Origin: an uncultured Dysgonomonas sp.
GTDB lineage: Bacteria > Bacteroidota > Bacteroidia > Bacteroidales > Dysgonomonadaceae
Direction of reading: 5' to 3'
DNA: 8,001 nucleotides
Assembly: GCA_945292135.1 (NCBI GenBank)
Contig: CALYRA010000029.1
Location: 1-8,001, forward strand
Shown here: one piece after another, positions 1 to 7,089 of the stretch
Position numbering within the stretch: the first letter of the stretch is position 1
Layout: each line of letters opens with the position of its first letter
Program-made: the position numbers and the translations under genes
Notes under the pieces: model-generated
What the model was told of the DNA's origin: nothing
What the model saw: the letters and a program-made list of their open reading frames with translations, nothing else
Databases searched by the model: none

Positions 1-1
1 T

Positions 2-1672
2 GCGAGGTCTAATGAAAACAAAAAATATCTACACCTTTCTCATGAAACAGGAAGTTATTTAACACAACGTAGCTCGTTTAGAATAAAACATACTGTAAAG
101 CAATTTTATTGGGGCGAAGATATATTTTATGCTACATCCAAAAATGATTACAACGTTGATATAAGAAATGGAGAAAAATCTTATAAACTATTCAATAATA
201 AATTCAAGCAGATATTTACTGAAGGTTTTATTGGAATAAAAAATACCAATTGGACAGATGATACAAAAATGAGCCTGATTTATTATGATATAAACAAGGG
301 TATACCGTTTAATTCAACAATGTATATTCCATATGGAAAAGTCAGAAATAAGGTAAAGGCAAACGTCATCGGAAGCATCAGATATAAAAAACATATCAAC
401 AATTTAAAAATTGATCAATTTGGCAGCTATGGAGTAATTACAACTCAATATATTGATACTGTACAAGGAAAATACAATTGGAATGGCGACTTTGAACCTA
501 TTGATTATAATAGAGGTGAATCTATTGTAGGCGGTTCACTATCAAAGAAAAGAAATCGAAATTTATTTCTACGTACAAATGTGAGTTATCGTATTGCACA
601 ATTTAACACACTGAATGCAAATATCATTTATCAAAATCATAGGAGTACCGGATCAGATCGATATGCTCCCAAAAGTTCTATTGATAACGAAACAGATGTG
701 CTATCTTATCCTGCAGTCTACAAAAAAATATTAGCCTCACTTAGTTGGAACTCATATTGGTTTTCGGGAATATTAAAAAATACATTATCTGTTAATTTAT
801 TCAATCTTACGTCCAAAGGGAGGGAGATAGATCCGTTTACAGCTATGTTATCAGACAAAGAGTCTACGAATACATTTAATCGGTTCGGATTTCAAGATGT
901 TTTTAGGGTTCAAATCGATAATTCGACAAATATAAAAGGTGGAATTAATTATACTTCCCGACTACCCGATATCGAAGAAATATACGGTAACTACTCAACC
1001 ATACTCGCTAATTTTGTATTACAACCGGAGATAACAACCAATTATTATATCGGACTGGCTATTGATAAAAAGACATATAGCTATGGTATCAACTTTTCTT
1101 ACAGAAACACGCGCCGGATAATTCAAATGGAACAATTAAATAACTATTGGGTATATAATAATATTGGAAATGTTGCGGGATATAATGTGGATGCCGATTT
1201 CAATTATAATATATGTAAACCTGTTAGTTGTTTTGGGAATATTACATACAACAATATGAGATACAGCTATCTATTATCTAAGTATGGTAATAATCTCACA
1301 CATTCCAGACTGAGAAATATCCCTTTCTTATATGCTAATTTAGGAGTTAATGCAAAAGTGAATAATCAAATAAGTATGACATGGTTGTATTCATGGGTTA
1401 ACGCCTACTATTTCACTTTTGTTCCTAAGGATTTTGAGAAATCCGGCTTTGCCGGTTTTCTAGGAAAAACAAAATATATAGAAGATCCATATTCGATAAT
1501 TCCAAGCCAGAATAACCATACATTCACTTTATTATATAAAGACCTGTTATGGAAGAATTTTAATGTTTCGTTGGAGATTCGTAATGTCTTTAATTCTAAA
1601 ATATATGATAATTACAGAGTTCAGAATATGGGAAGATACATTTCCACAAAACTCTCTTTAATAATAGATTAA
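2..1672 (+). CDS. TonB-dependent outer-membrane receptor, C-terminal beta-barrel portion (5' partial)
   Basis: This is the C-terminal 556 residues of a TonB-dependent receptor. The frame is open from base 2 with no stop, so the plug domain, TonB box and signal peptide lie outside the window. The ATG at 269 is an internal methionine: the 89 codons before it read as the same kind of barrel sequence. What is visible is typical of these barrels: many alternating aromatic/polar strands separated by Asn/Gly/Asp-rich loops, the segment 'SRLPDIEEIYG' followed by 'LQPEITTNYYIG' (the usual 'fRaPs..El.....nl.PE.s..yE.G' region), and the closing 'LEIRNVFNSKIYDNYRVQNMG' region. Members use TonB energy to move chelated metals, corrinoids or glycans across the outer membrane. 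The neighbouring DUF4374 lipoprotein and ABC importer point to a metal chelate. It ends in 'SLIID', without the terminal aromatic residue usual for BAM substrates. The family is certain; the ligand is unknown. Confidence 0.93.
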   Translation, partial: ARSNENKKYLHLSHETGSYLTQRSSFRIKHTVKQFYWGEDIFYATSKNDYNVDIRNGEKSYKLFNNKFKQIFTEGFIGIKNTNWTDDTKMSLIYYDINKGIPFNSTMYIPYGKVRNKVKANVIGSIRYKKHINNLKIDQFGSYGVITTQYIDTVQGKYNWNGDFEPIDYNRGESIVGGSLSKKRNRNLFLRTNVSYRIAQFNTLNANIIYQNHRSTGSDRYAPKSSIDNETDVLSYPAVYKKILASLSWNSYWFSGILKNTLSVNLFNLTSKGREIDPFTAMLSDKESTNTFNRFGFQDVFRVQIDNSTNIKGGINYTSRLPDIEEIYGNYSTILANFVLQPEITTNYYIGLAIDKKTYSYGINFSYRNTRRIIQMEQLNNYWVYNNIGNVAGYNVDADFNYNICKPVSCFGNITYNNMRYSYLLSKYGNNLTHSRLRNIPFLYANLGVNAKVNNQISMTWLYSWVNAYYFTFVPKDFEKSGFAGFLGKTKYIEDPYSIIPSQNNHTFTLLYKDLLWKNFNVSLEIRNVFNSKIYDNYRVQNMGRYISTKLSLIID

Positions 1673-1694
1673 CAACCAAATAAAAACAAATGAG

Positions 1695-3029
1695 ATGAAA
1701 AATAAATCACTTCTAACAGTACTTGCATGCATCATATTTCTAATTGGATGTAGTGATGATCCTGATCCAAACAATTCGGGTGAAAACAATATTGAGAATT
1801 ACATTTTAGTAACATTCAACGGGACTATAAACCCTAATCCTCAAGTTGCTAATATGAGTATCTCATATATTTCCGATATAACAAAAACTCCTATTGATTA
1901 CACACAATATCCAACACTGGAATATTCTAACACTATGGGCTTATGTAACGTATATAATAACAAATGGTTGTTTATCAGAGCCAATAAAAAGGGAGACAGA
2001 GGTATTCAGAAATATGTGATTAATGATAAAGGCTTATTGCAGGATGCAGGATTCATAGAGACACCTTTTCCAAGCCCGCTTTCTCCTGTCAAATTTTGTA
2101 TTGCTGATGACCAAAATGGATATTTTGTAAATCAGGACAAAAGATACACCATACAGATGTTTAATCCTAAAACGATGACCCTAAAAAATGAAATTATTGA
2201 TTTGGAAAAAGAAGTAAAAGCTTTTAAGCCTAATATAGATGCCGAGTTTAGCGGTAAGCTAGGGAAAGAAGCCCCTTATTCACTAATTGGACAAGAAACG
2301 ATCATTACAGCCAATGGAAAGCTATATGTTAATGTGCATTATGGGCAAACTAAAAACAAAGGGGGCTTGGATGCTCTATATAAAGAATTTTACCTTGCTG
2401 TAATTGATTTGAAAACAAACAAGTTTGAAAAAATAATATCATTGTCGGGAATTTATAATCAGGGATTACCTCCACTCGAGAACCAACATCTGGCGACAAG
2501 TAATGAAGGCTCGATATATTTCATTACACATCAGTGGAATAATTATGATCCGAATAAAGGAATCATACTACAGGCAATGGATGAAGGTCAGATATTCAGA
2601 TTGACTAAGAATGGGGATTTTGATCCTTCGTGGAGACTGCGAACATCAGATTTTGGACGCCCGTCTGGCGGAAAATATGTATTTGAATCAATCTGTGAAT
2701 ATGATAATGACTTATATGTAACAGTATCAAAGTCGGAATATAAGGCCTATGGATTAACTCAAGCTTCAACACCGGACTTCGATGTTTATAAAATAAATCT
2801 GCAAACAAAAGAAAAAACAAAAATTGAGGTTCCAGTAACAGTACCCAATGTAGCCAGTGGCTCTTTTTATAAAATAGATAATCAGCTATACATAAGGATT
2901 GTAAATGAGTCAGAGGGGCATAACGGATTTTACAAATTGAATGCGGACAAAAGAACAACGACAAAAGTATTTGATATTGTTCCGAATAAAGGTATTGCAT
3001 TATCTCTTTTAAAATTAAAGAAAGATTGA
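1695..3029 (+). CDS. Surface-exposed DUF4374-type beta-propeller lipoprotein (XusB-like chelate-binding partner of the receptor)
   Basis: This 444-residue lipoprotein has a short basic N-terminus, a hydrophobic stretch and a lipobox 'LIGC' at residues 16-19. The cysteine is followed by 'SDDPDP', an acidic tag like the lipoprotein export signal that sends Bacteroides lipoproteins to the cell surface. The rest looks like a beta-propeller of the DUF4374 family, with repeated short strand blocks such as 'KWLFIRANKKG' (90-100), 'NGYFVNQ' (141-147), 'GKLYVNVHYG' (208-217), 'GSIYFITHQW' (272-281), 'NDLYVTVSK' (338-346) and 'NQLYIRIVNE' (396-405). The same family includes XusB, which binds ferric siderophore beside its receptor XusA in Bacteroides. 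It starts 22 nt after the receptor gene; an overlapping ATG at 1690 leads to a stop within three codons, so 1695 is the start. The likely role is capturing the ligand outside the cell and passing it to the receptor. The assignment rests on pattern recognition and context; the specific ligand is inference. Confidence 0.8.
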   Translation: MKNKSLLTVLACIIFLIGCSDDPDPNNSGENNIENYILVTFNGTINPNPQVANMSISYISDITKTPIDYTQYPTLEYSNTMGLCNVYNNKWLFIRANKKGDRGIQKYVINDKGLLQDAGFIETPFPSPLSPVKFCIADDQNGYFVNQDKRYTIQMFNPKTMTLKNEIIDLEKEVKAFKPNIDAEFSGKLGKEAPYSLIGQETIITANGKLYVNVHYGQTKNKGGLDALYKEFYLAVIDLKTNKFEKIISLSGIYNQGLPPLENQHLATSNEGSIYFITHQWNNYDPNKGIILQAMDEGQIFRLTKNGDFDPSWRLRTSDFGRPSGGKYVFESICEYDNDLYVTVSKSEYKAYGLTQASTPDFDVYKINLQTKEKTKIEVPVTVPNVASGSFYKIDNQLYIRIVNESEGHNGFYKLNADKRTTTKVFDIVPNKGIALSLLKLKKD

Positions 3030-3077
3030 TCCTTAAAAACAATTGTATAATTCATTAACCGATTAGTATTAAAAATT

Positions 3078-4034
3078 ATGATTTATAGAGAACAAATAAC
3101 AAATAAAATAGAAAGTGATCTGTTTTTCGCAGCTCTTGAACTTGATTTATTTTCTTCGCTGGATATACCTAAAACTAGCTTAGAACTTTCTTCTAATCTG
3201 GGTTATAACCAGAGAAACTTAGACCTATGCCTGAATGCTTTGGTATCAACAGGATATTTAATAAAAACTGAAAATAAATATTCAAATACCACAAAAAGCG
3301 AACAGTATTTATCCCGAAATAGCGAAACATACATAGGGGATTTACTTCTGTACAAAAGAAAAATGTATAGTATCGAGAATCTTACTCAACAGATTAAACA
3401 AGGTAGTTCTAATCAGACAAAATCTTTACCTTATGATTTCAAAACTCTGGCAGAATATACATGCAAAGAGATGCGGCTCTTTCGGCTGGAATATTTTCTC
3501 TCCTTTACTACTCAATTATTGAAAGATCATCCTAATCCCAAAATACTGGATTTAGGAGGTGGACCCGGTATTATGGCAATTGATTTTGTAAAACAACATC
3601 CACAATCAACAGGCGTGGTTTTTGAAAAAACGGAAGTAGCTAAAATAACTAAAGAGTTCGTTCTTCAAAATAAGGTTGAAAAATCGGTTCAGGTTTATAG
3701 CGGGGATTTTCAAACTGATGAATTGGGTAGTGATTATGACCTGATTTTAGCATCCGGCGTACTTGCTTTTGCCGGTAATAAACTGGAATCACTTGTTGAA
3801 CGCATATATAATTCTTTAAATATCGGCGGTTACCTGATTGTTGTTACACCTCATTTACAAGATAATGAAACAGAGCCTAAGGAAGTCGTTCTTTCTTGGC
3901 TATCTGGAAGGCTGACAGGCTTAGATCCAATACTGAAGGAGAATATTATATATGATGCTCTGGAAAAAAAGAAATTTAATTATATCAGAGAATATAAAGA
4001 ACCACTATATCATGGTCGGTTATATCAAAAATAG
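3078..4034 (+). CDS. Class I SAM-dependent methyltransferase, O-methyltransferase-like (winged helix plus Rossmann domain)
   Basis: The protein has 318 residues. Residues about 10-80 look like the winged-helix/dimerisation domain of the plant-COMT/hydroxyindole O-methyltransferase family ('FFAALELDLFSSL', then 'NLDLCLNALVSTGYL', then 'KYSNTTKSEQYL'). Residues about 130-318 are the catalytic Rossmann fold. SAM motif I is 'ILDLGGGPG' (156-164), the acidic residue after strand 2 is probably Glu183, 'SGDF' is at 208-211, strand 4 is 'YDLILASGVLAF' (220-231) and the post-motif is 'GGYLIVV' (250-256). At the place where O-methyltransferases carry the catalytic His ('LHhw'), this protein reads 'LAFAG' (229-233), so ordinary O-methylation chemistry is doubtful. 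It starts 48 nt after the lipoprotein gene; an in-frame stop at 3048-3050 makes 3078 the first possible ATG. The binding-protein gene begins 5 nt after its stop. No signal peptide is visible, so it acts in the cytoplasm, plausibly on the imported ligand or its chelator. Confidence 0.88.
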   Translation: MIYREQITNKIESDLFFAALELDLFSSLDIPKTSLELSSNLGYNQRNLDLCLNALVSTGYLIKTENKYSNTTKSEQYLSRNSETYIGDLLLYKRKMYSIENLTQQIKQGSSNQTKSLPYDFKTLAEYTCKEMRLFRLEYFLSFTTQLLKDHPNPKILDLGGGPGIMAIDFVKQHPQSTGVVFEKTEVAKITKEFVLQNKVEKSVQVYSGDFQTDELGSDYDLILASGVLAFAGNKLESLVERIYNSLNIGGYLIVVTPHLQDNETEPKEVVLSWLSGRLTGLDPILKENIIYDALEKKKFNYIREYKEPLYHGRLYQK

Positions 4035-4039
4035 AATGT

Positions 4040-5056
4040 ATGAAAACTTATAATAATAAAACTTTGATTTTGATAGCTTTGAGTCTTTTCTTATCTTTCG
4101 GGTGTAGACAAAACACAGATAAAAATAAAATACAGACAGATAGTACTTCGAATCGGAAGAAAATAATGAACCTTTCTCCGCCCTTTTTTTCAATGCTACT
4201 TTTAGCCCAAGATAATGACATCAATATTATAGGAACTAATCCGAGAACTTTTGATACAGCCAATAAGGATATTATAAATGAGATATACCCCGCGTATAAT
4301 ACCATTGAAACATCAATGGTTAACAATGATTTTAATATCAACATTGAAACTGTATTAACTCTGGCTCCCGATCAGATATTTTATTATGGCGAATTTCAAA
4401 ACAAGGGTATCGAAAAATTACCGATACAGAGCCGGAATATTTTTTTGAATCAGTCCGATCCTGAAATTTTGACGATAGAGTGGGAAAAGATTGTGGCTGA
4501 CGAGCTAAATCTGGAATATTCAGGAAAGATGAAAGCCCAATGGGATGTTTCTGATCAAATAAGCGTCCAAATTAAAAATCGTATTCCTTTAGAATTAAAA
4601 GGTTTATTTATCTTCAATAATATAAATGGTAAGATAACTGTTGCGGGAAATAATAGTTATGGTGATCATTTTCTCCGAAAAGCAAATTTAATGAATGTAG
4701 CAAAAGACTTTAATGGAGAATATGAGGTTAATATAGAACAAATATATAAATGGAATCCTGATTGCATTTTTATATTTTTAGGCAACTCCGCTCAATCTGT
4801 AATGGACGGCTCTTCTAATCAAAATTTGTCTTCGCTTAGAGCTGTTAAAGAAAAACAAATATATGATATTCCTAGAGGAATTTATGCTTGGGGAAGCCCA
4901 TGCAGTGAATCTCTTTTAACTTCTTTATGGATGATGGCAAAAATATATCCGGAATTTTATTCTATGAAGCAATTCAGAACCCATTTGAAACAGTTTTATA
5001 AAGATTTATATAATAAGGATATAGATGATATACTCATTAATTCGATAATAGGTTAG
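4040..5056 (+). CDS. Periplasmic binding lipoprotein of a metal-chelate/corrinoid ABC importer (Peripla_BP_2, BtuF/FepB-like)
   Basis: This 338-residue protein has an N-terminal hydrophobic signal ending in 'SFGC' (Cys22), giving a predicted lipoprotein. The residues after Cys22 ('RQNTDKNK') lack the acidic surface-export tag of the DUF4374 lipoprotein, so it should remain on the periplasmic side. The two-lobed class III fold is suggested by 'IMNLSPPFFSMLLLAQ' (42-57), 'NIETVLTLAPDQIFYYG' (101-117), 'NSYGDHFLRKANLMNVAKD' (205-223), 'VNIEQIYKWNPDCIFIF' (230-246) and 'SSLRAVKEKQIYDIPRG' (264-280). The tail 'WMMAKIYPEFYS' (297-308) followed by 'QFYKDLYN' (318-325) is typical of binding proteins for iron-siderophore, heme or cobalamin importers. 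It would pass the ligand from the receptor to the permease. It begins 5 nt after the methyltransferase stop and its own stop is 2 nt before the permease gene. The family is confident; the ligand is not. Confidence 0.9.
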   Translation: MKTYNNKTLILIALSLFLSFGCRQNTDKNKIQTDSTSNRKKIMNLSPPFFSMLLLAQDNDINIIGTNPRTFDTANKDIINEIYPAYNTIETSMVNNDFNINIETVLTLAPDQIFYYGEFQNKGIEKLPIQSRNIFLNQSDPEILTIEWEKIVADELNLEYSGKMKAQWDVSDQISVQIKNRIPLELKGLFIFNNINGKITVAGNNSYGDHFLRKANLMNVAKDFNGEYEVNIEQIYKWNPDCIFIFLGNSAQSVMDGSSNQNLSSLRAVKEKQIYDIPRGIYAWGSPCSESLLTSLWMMAKIYPEFYSMKQFRTHLKQFYKDLYNKDIDDILINSIIG

Positions 5057-5058
5057 GA

Positions 5059-6072
5059 ATGGGAAAAAGTACTGAACTGAAAAAATATAAAGGTCTTATA
5101 TTAATTAGTTCTATTCTATTGATTATACTCGCATTTAGCTCGTTGTTCATAGGGAAATATACATTGTATCCGCAAGAGATATTTCAATTACTAGGACAAG
5201 TTCCTGATTCGGGAGATCAAAGGATAAAATATCAGATATTCTTTGAGATTAGATTTCCCCGAATTATATTATCTATCATTGTCGGAGCTTGCCTTGCTAT
5301 TTCGGGAACAACCTTACAAGCTCTCTTACACAATCCATTGGCAAGCCCCGATATTCTAGGTACATCTTCGGGAGCCGGCTTTGGAGCTGCTTTAGGGATA
5401 CTGCTATTTAAAAACTATTTTTTGCTGGTAAATATATTATCTCTTGGCTTTGGTCTTTTTAGTATGTTTCTCGTTTTATTGCTGTCTGGAGGTAAGAAGA
5501 ACAAATCCGTGATATCTATTGTCTTGAGTGGTATTATTGTTTCTTCCATATTCGTATCTCTTATTTCTCTGATAAAATATATTGCGGATACAAATGAGAC
5601 TCTACCAGCAATTACTTTTTGGCTTATGGGTAGTTTTTCAGGTTCAACGAATGCCCAAATTAGTATTGTATTAGTTCCGGCTATTATCGGTTGTTTCATT
5701 TTATACATATTACGTTGGAAACTAAATCTACTTTCTTTAGGTGATGAAGAAGCTTCCATGATGGGAATAGATCCTCAATACTTGCGTATAATATTGATTA
5801 TAGTGTCAACCGTTTTGATCAGTATTTCGGTTACAGTATCGGGAATCATAGGTTGGGTTGGTCTTGTGATACCACACATTTGTCGAAGAATCATAGGAGC
5901 AAATAATGGATTTTGCGTTACTCTATCTGCAGTATTTGGGGCTATATTTATGTTAATTATAGATACAATAGCCAGAAGTGTTTCTTCTACCGAGATTCCT
6001 ATTGGTATTTTGACCGCATTAGTTGGAGCTCCTCTTTTCGTATTTATGTTTAATCTGAAAAAACAGCGATAA
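5059..6072 (+). CDS. FecCD/BtuC-family ABC permease for iron chelate, heme or cobalamin
   Basis: The 337 residues are highly hydrophobic, with about nine or ten predicted membrane helices, the usual size and layout of the FecCD/BtuC family (functional as a homodimer). Family landmarks are 'RFPRIILSIIVGACLAISG' (65-83), 'LQALLHNPLASPDILG' (86-101), the coupling region 'LGDEEASMMGID' (227-238) that contacts the ATPase, 'GIIGWVGLVIPHICRRIIG' (262-280), and the C-terminal 'TEIPIGILTALVGAPLF' (311-327). It forms the inner-membrane channel through which ligand released by the upstream binding protein is driven by the downstream ATPase. The start is 2 nt after the preceding stop, and the last base of its TAA stop is the A of the next gene's ATG (TAATG), so translation is probably coupled on both sides. 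Family assignment is secure. The substrate cannot be told from the permease, because the family covers iron siderophores, heme and corrinoids alike. Confidence 0.95.
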   Translation: MGKSTELKKYKGLILISSILLIILAFSSLFIGKYTLYPQEIFQLLGQVPDSGDQRIKYQIFFEIRFPRIILSIIVGACLAISGTTLQALLHNPLASPDILGTSSGAGFGAALGILLFKNYFLLVNILSLGFGLFSMFLVLLLSGGKKNKSVISIVLSGIIVSSIFVSLISLIKYIADTNETLPAITFWLMGSFSGSTNAQISIVLVPAIIGCFILYILRWKLNLLSLGDEEASMMGIDPQYLRIILIIVSTVLISISVTVSGIIGWVGLVIPHICRRIIGANNGFCVTLSAVFGAIFMLIIDTIARSVSSTEIPIGILTALVGAPLFVFMFNLKKQR

Positions 6073-6854
6073 TGAATTTCCTGAAATTAATAAATTGCTC
6101 ATTTGGCTATAAGGATAAAGAAAATTTATTAAATGAAATAAGTTTCGAATTAAATAAAGGCGATATACTAGCTGTAATGGGTTGTAATGATGTTGGTAAA
6201 ACAACTTTATTGAAATGTATATGTGGTATTTATGATTGGCATAAAGGTTTATGCCTCCTTGGTGGAAAACCGAGTAATACGATGAGAAAAAACATCGGAT
6301 ATGTTCCTCAAATCAGTAAGGTTACTTTTACATATAATGTTAGGGATTTTATCTGTTTCGGAAGAAGTCGTGTCAATCCTTATTTTGCAAGTCCTTCTGA
6401 AAAGGATTATAGAGAAACAGACAGGGTTATGCAAGAGTTTAATATTGAACATATTAAGGATAAACGGTGTGATCAATTAAGTGGAGGAGAGTTACAGTTA
6501 GCCTATATGGCTAAAGCCTTTGTGGCAGACCCTCAGCTACTCATTATGGATGAACCAGAATCTAATTTAGATTTTCGGAATCAATTAAATTTATTAGATC
6601 AATTGAAAAAGTTAGTTCAAGAAAAAGAGATTACAATTATTTTAAATTCTCATTATTTGAACAATGTTATAAGAGTTGCAAATAAGTGTTTATTGTTAGC
6701 TAAAAATGATTACCTCTTCGGCTCTATAGATCAAGAAATAACAGAAAACTCTATCGAAAGATTCTTTGGCGTTAAATCAGAGCGTATACATTTTAATCAT
6801 GCTGGAAAAGAAAATGTTTCATTTCTTTTTACAGAAAGTCTTCCAATCATTTAG
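6072..6854 (+). CDS. ABC transporter ATP-binding protein (FecE/BtuD/HmuV type)
   Basis: This is a 260-residue soluble ATPase with every core motif of the family in order: Walker A 'GCNDVGKT' (37-44), Q-loop 'GYVPQ' with Gln80, signature 'LSGGE' (136-140), Walker B 'LLIMDE' (156-161), D-loop 'SNLD' (164-167) and switch His194 in 'NSHYLN'. It would dimerise under the FecCD-type permease and hydrolyse ATP to drive import. Two motifs deviate from the commonest form. Walker A has Asp40 where most relatives have Gly (N-D-V-G-K rather than N-G-x-G-K), and the residue before His194 is Ser in 'NSH' where 'THD' is usual. The obligatory Gly, Lys, Thr, Asp, Glu and His are all present, so it is predicted to be active. 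The start is fixed by the TAATG overlap with the permease gene. It is the last gene of the operon; no strong terminator hairpin follows. Confidence 0.95.
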   Translation: MNFLKLINCSFGYKDKENLLNEISFELNKGDILAVMGCNDVGKTTLLKCICGIYDWHKGLCLLGGKPSNTMRKNIGYVPQISKVTFTYNVRDFICFGRSRVNPYFASPSEKDYRETDRVMQEFNIEHIKDKRCDQLSGGELQLAYMAKAFVADPQLLIMDEPESNLDFRNQLNLLDQLKKLVQEKEITIILNSHYLNNVIRVANKCLLLAKNDYLFGSIDQEITENSIERFFGVKSERIHFNHAGKENVSFLFTESLPII

Positions 6855-6879
6855 AATAAAAAATCACTTTTTAGAATAA
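6851..6879. repeat. Short direct repeat of TTAGAATAA spanning the end of the ATPase gene
   Basis: The 9-mer TTAGAATAA occurs at 6851-6859, over the TAG stop codon of the ATPase gene, and again at 6871-6879, a 20-bp period. It may be a tiny tandem duplication or chance in AT-rich sequence. No function is assigned. Confidence 0.3.
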
Positions 6880-7089
6880 TCATTTTCAAACCTTTAGTCT
6901 TTTGCACCAGTTTATAGATAATAAAAAAACAATTAATAAAGAGATACAGTTTATAAAATCAGTTGAGCACAATCTTCTTTCTAAGTCTATAAAAATAATA
7001 GGATTGGATGAATCAAATATTTTTTTATCTAAATTCTGATTTTTACTCTTGCGACTATAGTTTTATAGCATATATCTCTGGACTAGTAA
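6855..7089. other. Gene-free AT-rich spacer between the uptake operon and the prophage remnant
   Basis: About 235 nt with stops in all frames and no recognisable protein, RNA gene, Bacteroidetes-type promoter (TTTG / TAnnTTTG pair) or riboswitch. The only candidate hairpin is a 4-bp stem (GATT...AATC near 7002-7014) followed by a T-run, too weak to call a terminator. The left edge of the mobile remnant is expected somewhere inside it, since terminase-like sequence becomes readable only from about 7090. Confidence 0.5.

Noticed and set aside
269..1672. Start of the receptor gene at the ATG at 269
   Set aside because: The frame is open back to base 2 and the 89 preceding codons read as barrel sequence, so this methionine is internal to a 5'-truncated gene.
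2605..3042. Open frame on the minus strand opposite the DUF4374-type gene
   Set aside because: It lies antisense to a well-supported gene, and its Leu/His/Tyr-rich translation looks like the shadow of AT-rich coding sequence.
3030..3077. Internal promoter or riboswitch in the 48-nt gap before the methyltransferase gene
   Set aside because: It is too short for a cobalamin or other riboswitch, and no TTTG / TAnnTTTG pair is visible.
4048..6476. Minus-strand open frames at 4048-4344, 5415-5759, 6019-6204 and 6249-6476
   Set aside because: All lie opposite secure transporter genes, and none has recognisable domains.
2..6854. Naming the locus as heme (hmu), cobalamin (btu) or siderophore (xus) uptake
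   Set aside because: The receptor plug is missing, the ABC proteins belong to families shared by all three, and no HmuY, HmuS/CobN-like or PepSY gene is present, so no gene symbols were assigned.
6858..7028. Rho-independent terminator after the ATPase gene
   Set aside because: The possible stems (A-run/T-run at 6858-6873; GATT/AATC near 7002-7014) are only 4-5 bp and AT-rich, so I do not call one.
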